A DNA stretch of 64,000 bases from an uncultured Lachnospiraceae bacterium (lineage in GTDB: Bacteria; Bacillota; Clostridia; Lachnospirales; Lachnospiraceae). Location: the NCBI GenBank assembly GCA_934364805.1, contig CAKRMH010000005.1, forward strand, positions 62,001 to 126,000, written 5' to 3'. Made by a program: the position numbers and the translations under genes. Of this stretch, positions 10,161 to 18,333 are shown in pieces; within the stretch, counting starts at the first letter, position 1, and every line of letters starts with the position of its first letter. Under the pieces are notes generated by a model, which was not told where the DNA came from, did no database searches, and saw nothing but the letters and a program-made list of their open reading frames with translations.

Positions 10161-11814
10161 TCGTGTCCATGCCTCCTTCTGTCGTACTCTCTGTGTCCAT
10201 CTGTGCATCTGTATAATATGCGTTTACCGTGTAACTCCATGTCTTATTCCCTGCTTCATCCTCACTCTGCGCCATAGAAGGGATCGTGATGTTCTGAAGC
10301 AGTGTAACATTCTGGAAATTTAAAAGCATCTGACCAGCGGAAACCGGCTGATCTGTCGTCATGTTGATGTTCACCGTATCCTCTGTCGTCTCAATGCCCT
10401 CCACCTTAACGTCTGCCGGAAGCTGCTGCTCTAACTGGTTGATCAGTGGAAGGAACTGCTCATTCTTTATCTTCGTCTGCTGATCCAGATTCTCATAAAC
10501 CTGTTCCTCCTGCTGCACGGCATTTCTCTCGTCATAAGTATCCTGTACATAGGAAAGCTCTGAAATCTGCTTCTGCAGCTTCGAATGCTGCGTATGGACC
10601 ACGATCAGACGGATTCCGGAACCTAAGACCAGAAGCAGGCTGACAAGAACCGAAGCGGTAAAAACAATATACGCAGTCTGTGTATTATTCCTTTTGGATG
10701 CAGCATCCTGAAGTTCCTTTGGCTTCGCATCAAGCGGATGGAATGCAGCCCCGAGCACGGATAAAAATCCTTCCGGTGAAATTCCAGCATCCTTTGCTCT
10801 CCTTGCTTTCTTGTCCATAAGCCCGGAATAATCGAAGTCCTGAAGCGGCAATGAAATCTCCTGTGAAAACATCTGCCGCATTCCTGCAAAACGTGCACCG
10901 TCTCCAACCATATAAACATTTCCAAGAAATGTCTGTTTTACCTGATTCTGATAATATTCCAGTGCGGTATTGGCGATTCTCAGATGATACCTTAATGATT
11001 CTGAAATATCCTCGTACGCTTCCTCTGCCAGCTGCTGTCTGCGGTTCATTTCAATCGGATCATCCATCTGCTGGACCGTTGGACGATTATAGATGACATT
11101 ATGCTCCAGCAAAAATTGGAATGCCTCGTATTCATCCTCTGCCCCAAGAACCGGATGCTCCAGCACCGAAGTCAGCGTTGCCCCATAGCCGTATGGGGTA
11201 ACACGCTGGAAAACAAGTTTTTTATTCTCCAGGATACTGATTACGGTTGCCTGTTCCTCAAGCTGTATCACGACCGCATTTTCCAGGAAGCGGTCACTCA
11301 TCAGCTGAATGGTTCCGTTACCAATGTAATCGAAGGTTTCCACCTTCAAGCCCGCCATATCTGCAAATGTACAGTAATTGTTCAGAAGATTGTCCGGAAT
11401 TGCGACAAGAAGAAGTTTTAACTCCTTTTTCCCTTCTTCCTCAACAACCCCCATCTTGCTAAAGCTGATCGTATAATCGCTGACATCCATCGGGAAATAA
11501 TCCCGAACCTGGGAATCGATGATCCCGCGGATCTTATTGTCTTTTACAAACGGAACGACAACCTCCCTGGTTACAACCTTTGAAGAAGAAAGTGTAAAAA
11601 TCACCTCTTTTTCGTGAATGCCCCTTTTGCCCAGTTCCTCTTTCAGTGCTGTTGCAAACCGGTCTTTATCCCGGATATAGCCATCCTCGATCGTATGCTC
11701 CGGCGTCTGGAATACAAATGCCTCATGAACCGTCGGATTCTTTTTATGGTAATCTACCAGCACAACCTTTGTCCACCAGACTCCGGCCTCTATGCTTATT
11801 ACTTTCTTCGTCAT
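10153..11814 (-). CDS. pilM: PilM-PilN fusion protein, pilus platform
   Basis: The first ~350 residues of this 553-residue protein are an actin-like PilM domain: it begins MTKKVISIEAGVWWTKVV and continues with the PilM-type stretch IIDSQVRDYFPMDVSDYTI. After a short linker comes a single membrane helix at about residues 379-405 (YIVFTASVLVSLLLVLGSGI). A coiled coil and a small C-terminal domain follow, the architecture of PilN. In proteobacteria PilM and PilN are separate and bind through the PilN cytoplasmic tail, so the fusion makes that contact permanent. AAAGGAG lies six bases before the ATG. It is the first gene after the 400-nt repeat-bearing gap and is translationally coupled to pilO. 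Confidence 0.8.
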   Translation of the reverse strand: MTKKVISIEAGVWWTKVVLVDYHKKNPTVHEAFVFQTPEHTIEDGYIRDKDRFATALKEELGKRGIHEKEVIFTLSSSKVVTREVVVPFVKDNKIRGIIDSQVRDYFPMDVSDYTISFSKMGVVEEEGKKELKLLLVAIPDNLLNNYCTFADMAGLKVETFDYIGNGTIQLMSDRFLENAVVIQLEEQATVISILENKKLVFQRVTPYGYGATLTSVLEHPVLGAEDEYEAFQFLLEHNVIYNRPTVQQMDDPIEMNRRQQLAEEAYEDISESLRYHLRIANTALEYYQNQVKQTFLGNVYMVGDGARFAGMRQMFSQEISLPLQDFDYSGLMDKKARRAKDAGISPEGFLSVLGAAFHPLDAKPKELQDAASKRNNTQTAYIVFTASVLVSLLLVLGSGIRLIVVHTQHSKLQKQISELSYVQDTYDERNAVQQEEQVYENLDQQTKIKNEQFLPLINQLEQQLPADVKVEGIETTEDTVNINMTTDQPVSAGQMLLNFQNVTLLQNITIPSMAQSEDEAGNKTWSYTVNAYYTDAQMDTESTTEGGMDTNE

Positions 11815-11896
11815 TCTGCTCTCCTTTTTATGTACTATGCTTCATAGGCGTTTACAAATCACTGCTGTCTGCCTGACTGCAGCGTCTTCGCAAATG

Positions 11897-12112
11897 TTTA
11901 CTGCCCGAAAAAGATTTTTATAATTTCAAGCAGTATTTGTTCCATCATTCTAACAACTCAAGAAAATATTTACTTCTTCAAAGAACATTTTTTGATCACA
12001 AGCAGTAAATATTCCATGTTTCCAGCAATTGAAATGAATATTTACTGGCTAAAAAGTGTTTTTTTTATTTTAAGCAGTAAAAAATCCAGGTTATACGCAA
12101 CTGATATATATC
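11897..12112. repeat. three tandem 72-bp repeats with internal inverted repeats
   Basis: Three imperfect copies stand in exact 72-bp register: TTTACT occurs at 11897, 11969 and 12041, and GCAGTA at 11930, 12002 and 12074. Within each copy TTTACT(G) and GCAGTAAA are inverted repeats 33 bases apart, separated by a T-rich stretch, so each unit can fold as a hairpin or hold two half-sites. They occupy the middle of the 400-nt gap between pilD and pilM (both minus). No reading frame spans them. A regulatory array or a decayed repeat element is possible. A 14-bp palindrome CTGATATATATCAG closes the array at 12101-12114. Confidence 0.8.
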
Positions 12113-12152
12113 AGTCTTGCAATTACCCATACCATACCTGACTATTCTACCT

Positions 12153-12205
12153 AGTTTCCCAATTCCAGCAGAGCCAGCCTGCGGCTTTGCTCGAATTGAG
12201 AAACT
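12153..12205 (-). other. long imperfect hairpin after pilD
   Basis: AGTTTC...CAATTC...AGCA...GCC pairs with GGC...TGCT...GAATTG...GAAACT around a short loop, giving about 20 paired bases with few mismatches. It begins ten bases past the pilD stop codon. There is no T-run on the minus strand, so it is not a standard terminator; it could be an RNA-processing or stabilising structure at the 3' end of the pilB-pilD transcript. The pilD end itself adds GAAACT-GCAG-AGTTTC, a second small palindrome. Confidence 0.5.
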
Positions 12206-12214
12206 CTGCAGTTT

Positions 12215-12976
12215 CTACAATCCCATACAGGACAGATACCAGCCCCAGAACCGGTCTCCCCAAAGTGCTGCAATAAATACACCTGCGGATAAATACGGTC
12301 CGAGCGCAAGCAGATTGTTTCTCTTGCTGACTTTCATACGGATGCTGTGGATTACAGATCCTAAAATACATGCCAGTACAAATGCCAGTATGATGTTTCT
12401 CCCTCCAAGGATCAGTCCGGCTCCTGCCATCATTTTGATGTCTCCGCCGCCGATCGCCTTCCCGGAAGAAAAATAATAAAGTCCGTATAAAAACAGACTG
12501 ACACAGACAAGTCCGATCAGATGGGACAAAATGTGCCGGTAATCGCTGACCGTCATGATAATGCCGAGCAGCAATAAAAACAGATTGAATGATATCGGGA
12601 TATTATATGTCCTCTCATCCACAATTGCTATCACAATAAGAGCAGATGTCATCAGGCAATACACAATGCTGCTGAATGTGAAACCGTTCGCCATGAAAAC
12701 GATCACATACAACACGCCATTTAATGCCTCGATCAGCGGATACTGGATTGAAATCTTTGCTCCGCACTGCCGACACCTGCCTCTCAATATGATATACGAA
12801 AAAACAGGCACCATATCACGCCAGCCCAGCTTTCTCCCACAGCTCATGCAGTGGGAGCTTTTGGCAATGTTTTCTCTTTTTGGAATGCGGTATATGCAGA
12901 CATTTAAGAAACTGCCAATGACAAGTCCATATGCAAGTATAATAAAATATGTCAAGATTGTAAGCTGGATCAGCAT
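12215..12976 (-). CDS. pilD: prepilin peptidase / N-methyltransferase (A24 family)
   Basis: The 253-residue polytopic membrane protein has the two-domain layout of PilD. The N-terminal cytoplasmic loop carries GSFLNVCIYRIPKRE and two Cys pairs (CMSCGRK and CRQCGAK) for zinc. The C-terminal part carries the GxGD-type aspartate motif GGGDIKMM, about residue 175. It would cut the five prepilin-type proteins of this locus after their glycine and methylate the new N-terminus. About seven membrane helices are visible. AAAGGAG lies eight bases before the ATG. Its gene lies 270 bases beyond pilA, past a structured element, which may lower its expression relative to the major pilin. Confidence 0.93.
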   Translation of the reverse strand: MLIQLTILTYFIILAYGLVIGSFLNVCIYRIPKRENIAKSSHCMSCGRKLGWRDMVPVFSYIILRGRCRQCGAKISIQYPLIEALNGVLYVIVFMANGFTFSSIVYCLMTSALIVIAIVDERTYNIPISFNLFLLLLGIIMTVSDYRHILSHLIGLVCVSLFLYGLYYFSSGKAIGGGDIKMMAGAGLILGGRNIILAFVLACILGSVIHSIRMKVSKRNNLLALGPYLSAGVFIAALWGDRFWGWYLSCMGL

Positions 12977-13039
12977 GGTTGGTTACTCCTTTGTGTTCTG
13001 TCTCAGATAGACAGCATGCGAAACGATCTGCCCCCCTTC

Positions 13040-13181
13040 GGCATGTACTGCGGGTACAGATCATCGCAGGCACGCTCTCGCTGCTCATCGCTGGCAGCGG
13101 TACGTAAGACAGCAGAATACGCCGTCTAAGTACCGGCCGCTCTGAAGCACCTGCGGGTAATCTGTACCCGCAGTACATGCC
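13040..13181 (-). other. 142-nt structured element with 22-bp perfect outer stem, between pilA and pilD
   Basis: Bases 13040-13061 are an exact inverted repeat of 13160-13181 (arm begins GGCATGTACTGCGGGTAC). Inside, on the minus strand, a second stem GGTAC..AGAC..GTCT..GTACC and a third GCTGC-N9-GCAGC can form, giving a branched fold. The region contains no plausible gene. Options are a structured RNA in the 3' UTR of pilA or the 5' UTR of pilD, or a small inverted-repeat element; no target duplication is visible at its ends. GC content and GC-rich stems differ from the AT-rich neighbourhood. Confidence 0.7.
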
Positions 13182-13246
13182 TGAATCTGTGTGAGTTTCG
13201 CATGGGTCTATCGGATATCATCCGTCCGTAAATTCATACAGAGGAA

Positions 13247-13726
13247 TTATAATGTTGCTGTTACATCTTTAATTTTGTACTTTGGATCATCACTATATGT
13301 TACCTTGGTAGTTGCTTTATGCGATGATGCTGTAACTGTAAATGTTACTGTTGTAATCTTATCTTTTCCATCTGCTTCAAGCGCATCCTTAAATGCATCT
13401 AAATCTTTAAATCCTGATGCTGCAATAATGTCATCAGCTACCTTTTTTGCATCTCCAGTAAGTGAAGTATCAAAAACACTTACTGTAATGTCACCAGTTA
13501 ATCCATTTTCAGAATATGCTGTAACACCTGCTGTTGAAATACTATTTAAGACCTGCTGATCTTTTGCAACCTTAGATTTGCTGATGTATGGAATAACCTG
13601 TGTTCCAACGATACCTACTAAGATTGCCATAATTGCGATAACGATGATTAACTCTACAAGAGAGAATCCCTTGTTATCTTTGTTTGCTTTTTTAAGCTTG
13701 TTCTGTAATTTGTTCATAATTTTCAT
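13247..13726 (-). CDS. pilA: major type IV pilin
   Basis: The 159-residue prepilin has the site KDNKG followed by FSLVELIIVIAIMAILVGIVG, with Glu5 intact. The leader of about 20 residues is long and basic, as in Gram-positive pilins. The globular domain has no cysteines and is Lys/Asp/Thr/Val-rich. I call it the major pilin because it is the shortest canonical pilin, stands alone between the motor genes and pilD, has codon use richer in A/T-ending codons than its neighbours (as in highly expressed genes), and has a long untranslated leader. GGAG lies eight bases before the ATG. Confidence 0.85.
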   Translation of the reverse strand: MKIMNKLQNKLKKANKDNKGFSLVELIIVIAIMAILVGIVGTQVIPYISKSKVAKDQQVLNSISTAGVTAYSENGLTGDITVSVFDTSLTGDAKKVADDIIAASGFKDLDAFKDALEADGKDKITTVTFTVTASSHKATTKVTYSDDPKYKIKDVTATL

Positions 13727-13897
13727 TCCTTTTCTCCTTCTTTTACGAGGTAATGTTATTTATGGGCGATTGCCCGGTGTGATACAACTGGTGTCCGTAT
13801 ACCGCTTATTCGGTGAGGGTGCGGCTCTTATGTGCTTCTGTGTATCGATCTATTATCACGCATCTCATGGCAGATGCATCATAACCTGAATATCCTG
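13727..13897 (-). other. 171-nt leader between pilC and pilA
   Basis: No gene fits here. The minus strand shows small hairpins: GCATCT-N6-AGATGC near 13858-13875 and GGGC-N4-GCCC near 13767-13778. I looked for the conserved cores of the two known c-di-GMP riboswitch classes, which precede some clostridial pilin genes, and did not find them. It is probably a 5' UTR or holds an internal promoter for pilA. Confidence 0.35.
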
Positions 13898-15109
13898 TTA
13901 TGCTCCAATGCTATCATACAGACTGTACATTGGCATCATGATTGCAAGTACGATCGGCACAACGATGAGTGCCATTATGATGATAATGAGCGGTTCCATT
14001 GCCGCCAGAAGTGACTGTGTTGCCATCTCGACTTCCTCATCATAGTACTCGGCTATTTTGTTCAGCATATCTTCCATATTACCGGTCTCTTCTCCGATCT
14101 CGATCATATGGTATACCATCGGTGGAAATACGCCACTGTCCGCCAGAGGCTTCGAAAGCGGGATTCCTCTTACGACTTCCTCTTCTGCTTTCTTTAACGA
14201 TTGTTTTACAATCTCGTTATTCATCATATCCGTAACGAGGTGGATGGCATCCACAAGCTGAATTCCCGATCCCATCAGGGTTGCCAGTGTTCTTGTCATT
14301 CGTGCGGACGCTGTTTTGATCTTCAATTTTCCGATGAGCGGAAGTTTTAACTCCACTCTTCCGATGAGCAATGCGCCCCTTTCGGTGTGCTTCAACGCCT
14401 GAAAAAAGACTACGATTCCAGCGATCACTGCTAACATAATATACCAGCTATGCACAAAGAAATCGCTGACTCCCATAACGAATAATGTAATTCCCGGAAG
14501 CTTGCCGCCGACCTGATCGAACGAATCGGTAAACGTCGGTACGATCTTTAGCATCATGATCGCGACGATAACGATGATAACCAGGATCAGGATAATTGGA
14601 TAGATCATGGATTTTACGATGAGTCCCTTTAAATGTGCTTCCTTTTCAAACTGGGAACCCATTCGGTTAAAGGCTTTATCCAGTCCACCGGATGTCTCTC
14701 CGGCATCGATCATCTGTACAAGAAGGTCCGGGAAGATCTTTGGGTGCTGTGACATTGCCTGTTTCAGCGTTTCACCTCTCTGGACGGAGTCACGCACATC
14801 CTCAAGTGCTCCGCGGAACTCTTTATTTTCCGTCTGTTCTGCAAGCATATTGAGTGCATCAATTACGGTAACGCCTGAATTCAATACACTCTCAAACTGA
14901 CGGCAGAACACGCTCAGCTCGCGCACACTGACTGCTTTTCCAACGTGGATCTCCATGTCCTTATTGAGTGCTGTTGCCCTTGCGATCGAAACGACAACGC
15001 TTCCGCCTGCCTTAAGCTCTGCCAGTGCTACTTCCATGCTGGAGGCTTCAAGTGTTCCCTTTTTGGGCTTTCCATCCGGCTCTATAATTTCATATTTGTA
15101 ACTTGCCAT
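13898..15109 (-). CDS. pilC: type IV pilus inner-membrane platform protein PilC (GspF family)
   Basis: The 403-residue protein contains two copies of the GspF domain. The first cytoplasmic domain includes FCRQFESVLNSGVTVIDAL at about residues 68-86 and the second includes TRTLATLMGSGIQLVDAI at about 270-287. Three membrane segments are evident (around 170, 220 and the C-terminal IIIIIMALIVVPIVLAIMM). PilC couples the PilB and PilT motors to pilin polymerisation. The N-terminal SYKYEIIEPDGKPKKGTLEA is the usual start of this family. It lies 22 bases after pilT. Confidence 0.93.
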   Translation of the reverse strand: MASYKYEIIEPDGKPKKGTLEASSMEVALAELKAGGSVVVSIARATALNKDMEIHVGKAVSVRELSVFCRQFESVLNSGVTVIDALNMLAEQTENKEFRGALEDVRDSVQRGETLKQAMSQHPKIFPDLLVQMIDAGETSGGLDKAFNRMGSQFEKEAHLKGLIVKSMIYPIILILVIIVIVAIMMLKIVPTFTDSFDQVGGKLPGITLFVMGVSDFFVHSWYIMLAVIAGIVVFFQALKHTERGALLIGRVELKLPLIGKLKIKTASARMTRTLATLMGSGIQLVDAIHLVTDMMNNEIVKQSLKKAEEEVVRGIPLSKPLADSGVFPPMVYHMIEIGEETGNMEDMLNKIAEYYDEEVEMATQSLLAAMEPLIIIIMALIVVPIVLAIMMPMYSLYDSIGA

Positions 15110-15131
15110 ATCTGTTTAAGCTCCTTTCTCT

Positions 15132-16193
15132 CTAGAAGAGCTTCTGCTGCATGGAGGCTGTATCCTGTGCAAATTCTACAGCATTTCCTGCGTCAATCCG
15201 GTGTTTCAGATACAGTTCAAAAATCGAATCATCCATGGTCAGCATTCCTGCCTTTTTGCTGGTCTGCATGATGGATGGGATCTGATGTGCCTTGTCTTCA
15301 CGGACAAGGTTGCGGATCGCCGGTGTCCCAAGCATGACTTCAAACGCTGCGACACGGCTTTTTCCATCGATCGTCGGAAGCAGCTGCTGCGAGATCACCG
15401 CTTCTAACACGGATGCAAGCTGTCCGCGGATCTGGTTCTGCTGATGTGCCGGGAATACATCGACGATACGTTCGATCGTCGGTGCAGCACCGATTGTATG
15501 TAAGGTAGAAAAAACAAGATGACCGGTCTCAGCCGCTGTGATCGCTGTTGAAATCGTATCAAAATCTCTCATCTCGCCGACCAGTATAATGTCCGGATCT
15601 TCTCGTAGGGCTGATCTTAATGCTCCTCCGTATGATTCGGTATCCAGTCCGATCTCTCTCTGGTTGACGATCGAACGGTTGTGCCTGTGCAGATACTCGA
15701 TCGGGTCTTCCAGTGTAATAATGTGCTCGTTTCTCTGATGGTTGATCACATTGATCAGGGAAGCAAGTGTTGTAGATTTACCACTTCCGGTCGGACCGGT
15801 TACAAGCACCAGCCCACGCTTTTTCTTTGTAAGCTCCAGTACCGAAAGCGGGATTCCCAATTGTTCAGGGGTCGGGATCTCTGTTTCAACAATTCGCAGT
15901 ACTGCAGCATAAGAGCCTCTCTGTTTAAATGCATTGACACGGAAACGCCCTATGTCGGGATTGGCATATGCAAAATCCACCTCGCCATTTTCCTCTAAAA
16001 CCTCTTTCTGTCTCGGTTTCAGCATGGATTCCACTAATTCCTTTGTTTTATCCGGTGTCAGCACATCAAAAGACTGCATCTCATACAATACGCCGCTGAT
16101 CCTGCATTTGGGCCTGATCCCGACTGTAATATGCAGATCGGATGCATTATTTGCTTTCGCTGTAGAAAGCAATGCATACATTGTTGTCTCCAT
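15132..16193 (-). CDS. pilT: pilus retraction ATPase PilT
   Basis: At 353 residues this is the normal length for PilT. It has the N-terminal ASDLHITVG motif, Walker A GPTGSGKSTT near residue 127, the Asp box (HIITLEDPIEY), Walker B DPDIILVGEMRD and the His box HLVFSTLHT. The C-terminus ends without the AIRNLIRE-type motif moved: AIRNLVRE is present, a PilT hallmark needed for retraction. It would depolymerise the fibre in twitching. AAGGAG lies nine bases before the ATG. Confidence 0.95.
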   Translation of the reverse strand: METTMYALLSTAKANNASDLHITVGIRPKCRISGVLYEMQSFDVLTPDKTKELVESMLKPRQKEVLEENGEVDFAYANPDIGRFRVNAFKQRGSYAAVLRIVETEIPTPEQLGIPLSVLELTKKKRGLVLVTGPTGSGKSTTLASLINVINHQRNEHIITLEDPIEYLHRHNRSIVNQREIGLDTESYGGALRSALREDPDIILVGEMRDFDTISTAITAAETGHLVFSTLHTIGAAPTIERIVDVFPAHQQNQIRGQLASVLEAVISQQLLPTIDGKSRVAAFEVMLGTPAIRNLVREDKAHQIPSIMQTSKKAGMLTMDDSIFELYLKHRIDAGNAVEFAQDTASMQQKLF

Positions 16194-16212
16194 TTTCCCT
16201 TACTCCTTTTTA

Positions 16213-17946
16213 TCAGTCATCTTCGTCTTCATAAGCAACACGCCTTACTTCTTCAACTGTTGTGATGCCCTTCAGTGCATATTCCACTGCACTCATACGA
16301 AGTGTTTTCATTCCATTCTTCAATGCAATATTTTCCAGTATATCTGCATTATCCCCACGGCTGATCGCCTGTCGCAGCTCCGCATTGACCGGCATGATCT
16401 CGTATATTCCAACTCGTCCGTAATAACCAGTTCCTCCACAGCGGACGCATTCCTTGTGCCCCGGTTTACGGATCAGAACCCGTTTGGACAAATCTGTGAT
16501 GCCAAGCGTTTTTTTCTCTGCTTCATCTGCCTCTGTCGTCACACCGCATGCCGGACAGACACGTCTGACAAGTCGCTGTGCAATGACTCCCACAAGCGAA
16601 TCTGCGATCAGATAGTCTTCAACACCCATGTTTGCCAGACGGGTGATCGTATTGGCAGAGCTGTTTGTATGCAGCGTGCTTACAACCAGATGTCCTGTAA
16701 TGGATGCCTTTACTGCAATCTCCGCTGTCTCCTGATCTCGGATCTCACCGATCATGATGATGTCCGGGTCCTGACGGAGAATCGACCTTAAGGCACTTCC
16801 AAAGGTAAGCCCCGCCTTCTCATTCACCTGAACCTGATTGATGCCGTTTAGGTTAGCCTCAACCGGGTCTTCGACGGTGATGATGTTTACGCCTTCGACA
16901 TTCAGTTCATTGAGGGCTGTATACAATGTAGTGGATTTACCACTTCCTGTCGGACCTGTTACAAGGATCAGTCCATTTGGATGCTTCAGTATCTGGTCGA
17001 ATCTGGCTAATTCTTCATCTGGAAAACCAAGATCCCTTTTATCCATTGTAAGTGCCTTCTTCTGTGCCAGACGCATTACAACCTTTTCCCCATATACGGT
17101 TGGCAGAATCGAAACTCGGATATCATATTCCTGTCTGTCTACAATGCTGGTCGCACGTCCATCCTGTGGGCGGCGTTTCTCTGAGATATCCAGCCCGCTG
17201 ACGATCTTGATCCTGGCGATCAGTGCAGGATGAAGCGAGATATCATGCCGCATCGCTTCATGCAGGACACCGTCAACACGGAAACGGATGCGCACCTGAT
17301 TCTCCATCGGTTCGATATGGATATCGCTGGCTCGTTTATGTACCGCCTGCTCGATGATCTGTGCAAGGAGTTTTACAATCGGTGCCTGCTGCACACTTGA
17401 CTCTTCTGCCGTTTCTACGGTCTTTTCCCTGGTCTGTTCTTCTCTCTCACGTGTGTATTGTTCTGCAACACGGAGTGCTTCCGCATTCCCATAATAACGG
17501 TCGATCGCAGCGGCTATGTCACTTGGCATCGCAACATAGCTTTCGATCTGAAGTCCCGTGATGATCGAGATATCGTCCATTGCACGGATATCAAGTGGGT
17601 CACTCATCGCTACTTTGAGCAGGTTTGGATTCTTATCGCTAAATCCAAACGGCATCATATTATACTTGCGGAGTACGGATTCTTCGAGTAACCTTGTAAC
17701 ATCCTCCGGAATACGGATGTTCGACAGGTCAATCCCTGCAATGCCGAGCTGTCTCTGCAATGCCTCCATGATCTGTTTTTCGTTGGTAAACCCCATGTCG
17801 ATCAGGACAACCCCAAGACGCATACCCTTTTTTTCTGTTTTTTGTAAACCTAACGCCTGCATTAGCTGATTCTGGGTGATCACACCTGCATCAACTAACA
17901 GATCACCAAGACGCTTTTTCCGGCCAAATCCGATCGGTTTTTCCAT
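16213..17946 (-). CDS. pilB: pilus extension ATPase PilB with MshEN-type N-terminus
   Basis: The 577-residue protein starts with two tandem helical motifs, RLGDLLVDAGVITQNQL...Q (about residues 11-35) and RLGVVLIDMGFTNEKQI...Q (about 42-66). These resemble the MshEN c-di-GMP-binding motif. The ATPase core has Walker A GPTGSGKSTT (about residue 329), Walker B DPDIIMIGEIRD, the His box HLVVSTLHT, and a four-Cys zinc module (CPAC and CVRCGG) near 465-495. It powers pilus assembly. AGGAGA precedes the ATG. It is the first gene of the pilus operon, behind a TTGCAC/TATAAT promoter. Confidence 0.94.
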   Translation of the reverse strand: MEKPIGFGRKKRLGDLLVDAGVITQNQLMQALGLQKTEKKGMRLGVVLIDMGFTNEKQIMEALQRQLGIAGIDLSNIRIPEDVTRLLEESVLRKYNMMPFGFSDKNPNLLKVAMSDPLDIRAMDDISIITGLQIESYVAMPSDIAAAIDRYYGNAEALRVAEQYTREREEQTREKTVETAEESSVQQAPIVKLLAQIIEQAVHKRASDIHIEPMENQVRIRFRVDGVLHEAMRHDISLHPALIARIKIVSGLDISEKRRPQDGRATSIVDRQEYDIRVSILPTVYGEKVVMRLAQKKALTMDKRDLGFPDEELARFDQILKHPNGLILVTGPTGSGKSTTLYTALNELNVEGVNIITVEDPVEANLNGINQVQVNEKAGLTFGSALRSILRQDPDIIMIGEIRDQETAEIAVKASITGHLVVSTLHTNSSANTITRLANMGVEDYLIADSLVGVIAQRLVRRVCPACGVTTEADEAEKKTLGITDLSKRVLIRKPGHKECVRCGGTGYYGRVGIYEIMPVNAELRQAISRGDNADILENIALKNGMKTLRMSAVEYALKGITTVEEVRRVAYEDEDD

Positions 17947-18020
17947 CTATTCTCCTGCTTATCAAACATTTTTCGTGATTTTTCGTAATTTGTCATTTTT
18001 CTTTTTGACGTTTAATTTAA

Positions 18021-18048
18021 ATTATATCAATTTTCAAAAACAGTGCAA
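18021..18048 (-). promoter_or_regulatory. probable promoter of the pilus operon
   Basis: On the minus strand TTGCAC (18048-18043) and TATAAT (18026-18021) are 16 bases apart, about 75 bases before the pilB start. The surrounding DNA is very AT-rich. The -10 box is perfect; spacing is one base short of the optimum. Confidence 0.5.
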
Positions 18049-18228
18049 GATGTTTATATTCTTGGGATTCCGGGCATCTGTACTTTCGTTCTTTTTTCAG
18101 TACTAAAGTCATGTGCTTTTTGTCTTTTTCATTCTTTTTTCTGTCATATTCTACCAAAATGAAGTGTTAAATTTTGTCGAATCTGATAGTCTGTTGTCTG
18201 GCATTTTTTGTCTGACCTTATAAATTAA

Positions 18229-18241
18229 TATCAAATTGATA
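18229..18241. promoter_or_regulatory. palindrome TATCAAATTGATA upstream of the ECF S-component gene
   Basis: A perfect 6-1-6 inverted repeat lies about 93 bases before the ATG at 18334, in the 387-nt gap between pilB and this gene. It has the look of an operator, but I cannot name the regulator. The rest of the gap is AT-rich and shows only the pilB promoter. Confidence 0.35.
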
Positions 18242-18333
18242 CTATTCATATATTCAGATAGGCGTATACTTCTTGTCGTATGAATTTGCGTAAAATTTAT
18301 GTAAATTGTTTGTCAAAGAAGAGAGGAATTAGT

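Noticed and set aside
11897..12112. CRISPR-like array
   Set aside because: The units are 72 bp with drifting sequence throughout; there are no constant repeats with unique spacers and no cas genes.
12816..13178. Minus-strand frame of 120 codons between pilA and pilD
   Set aside because: It overlaps pilD and the structured element, has no ribosome site and no protein-like composition.
13040..13181. Insertion sequence ends
   Set aside because: No transposase and no flanking target duplication; a tiny element cannot be excluded but is not supported.
13727..13897. c-di-GMP riboswitch before pilA
   Set aside because: The conserved cores of the two known c-di-GMP riboswitch classes are not present.
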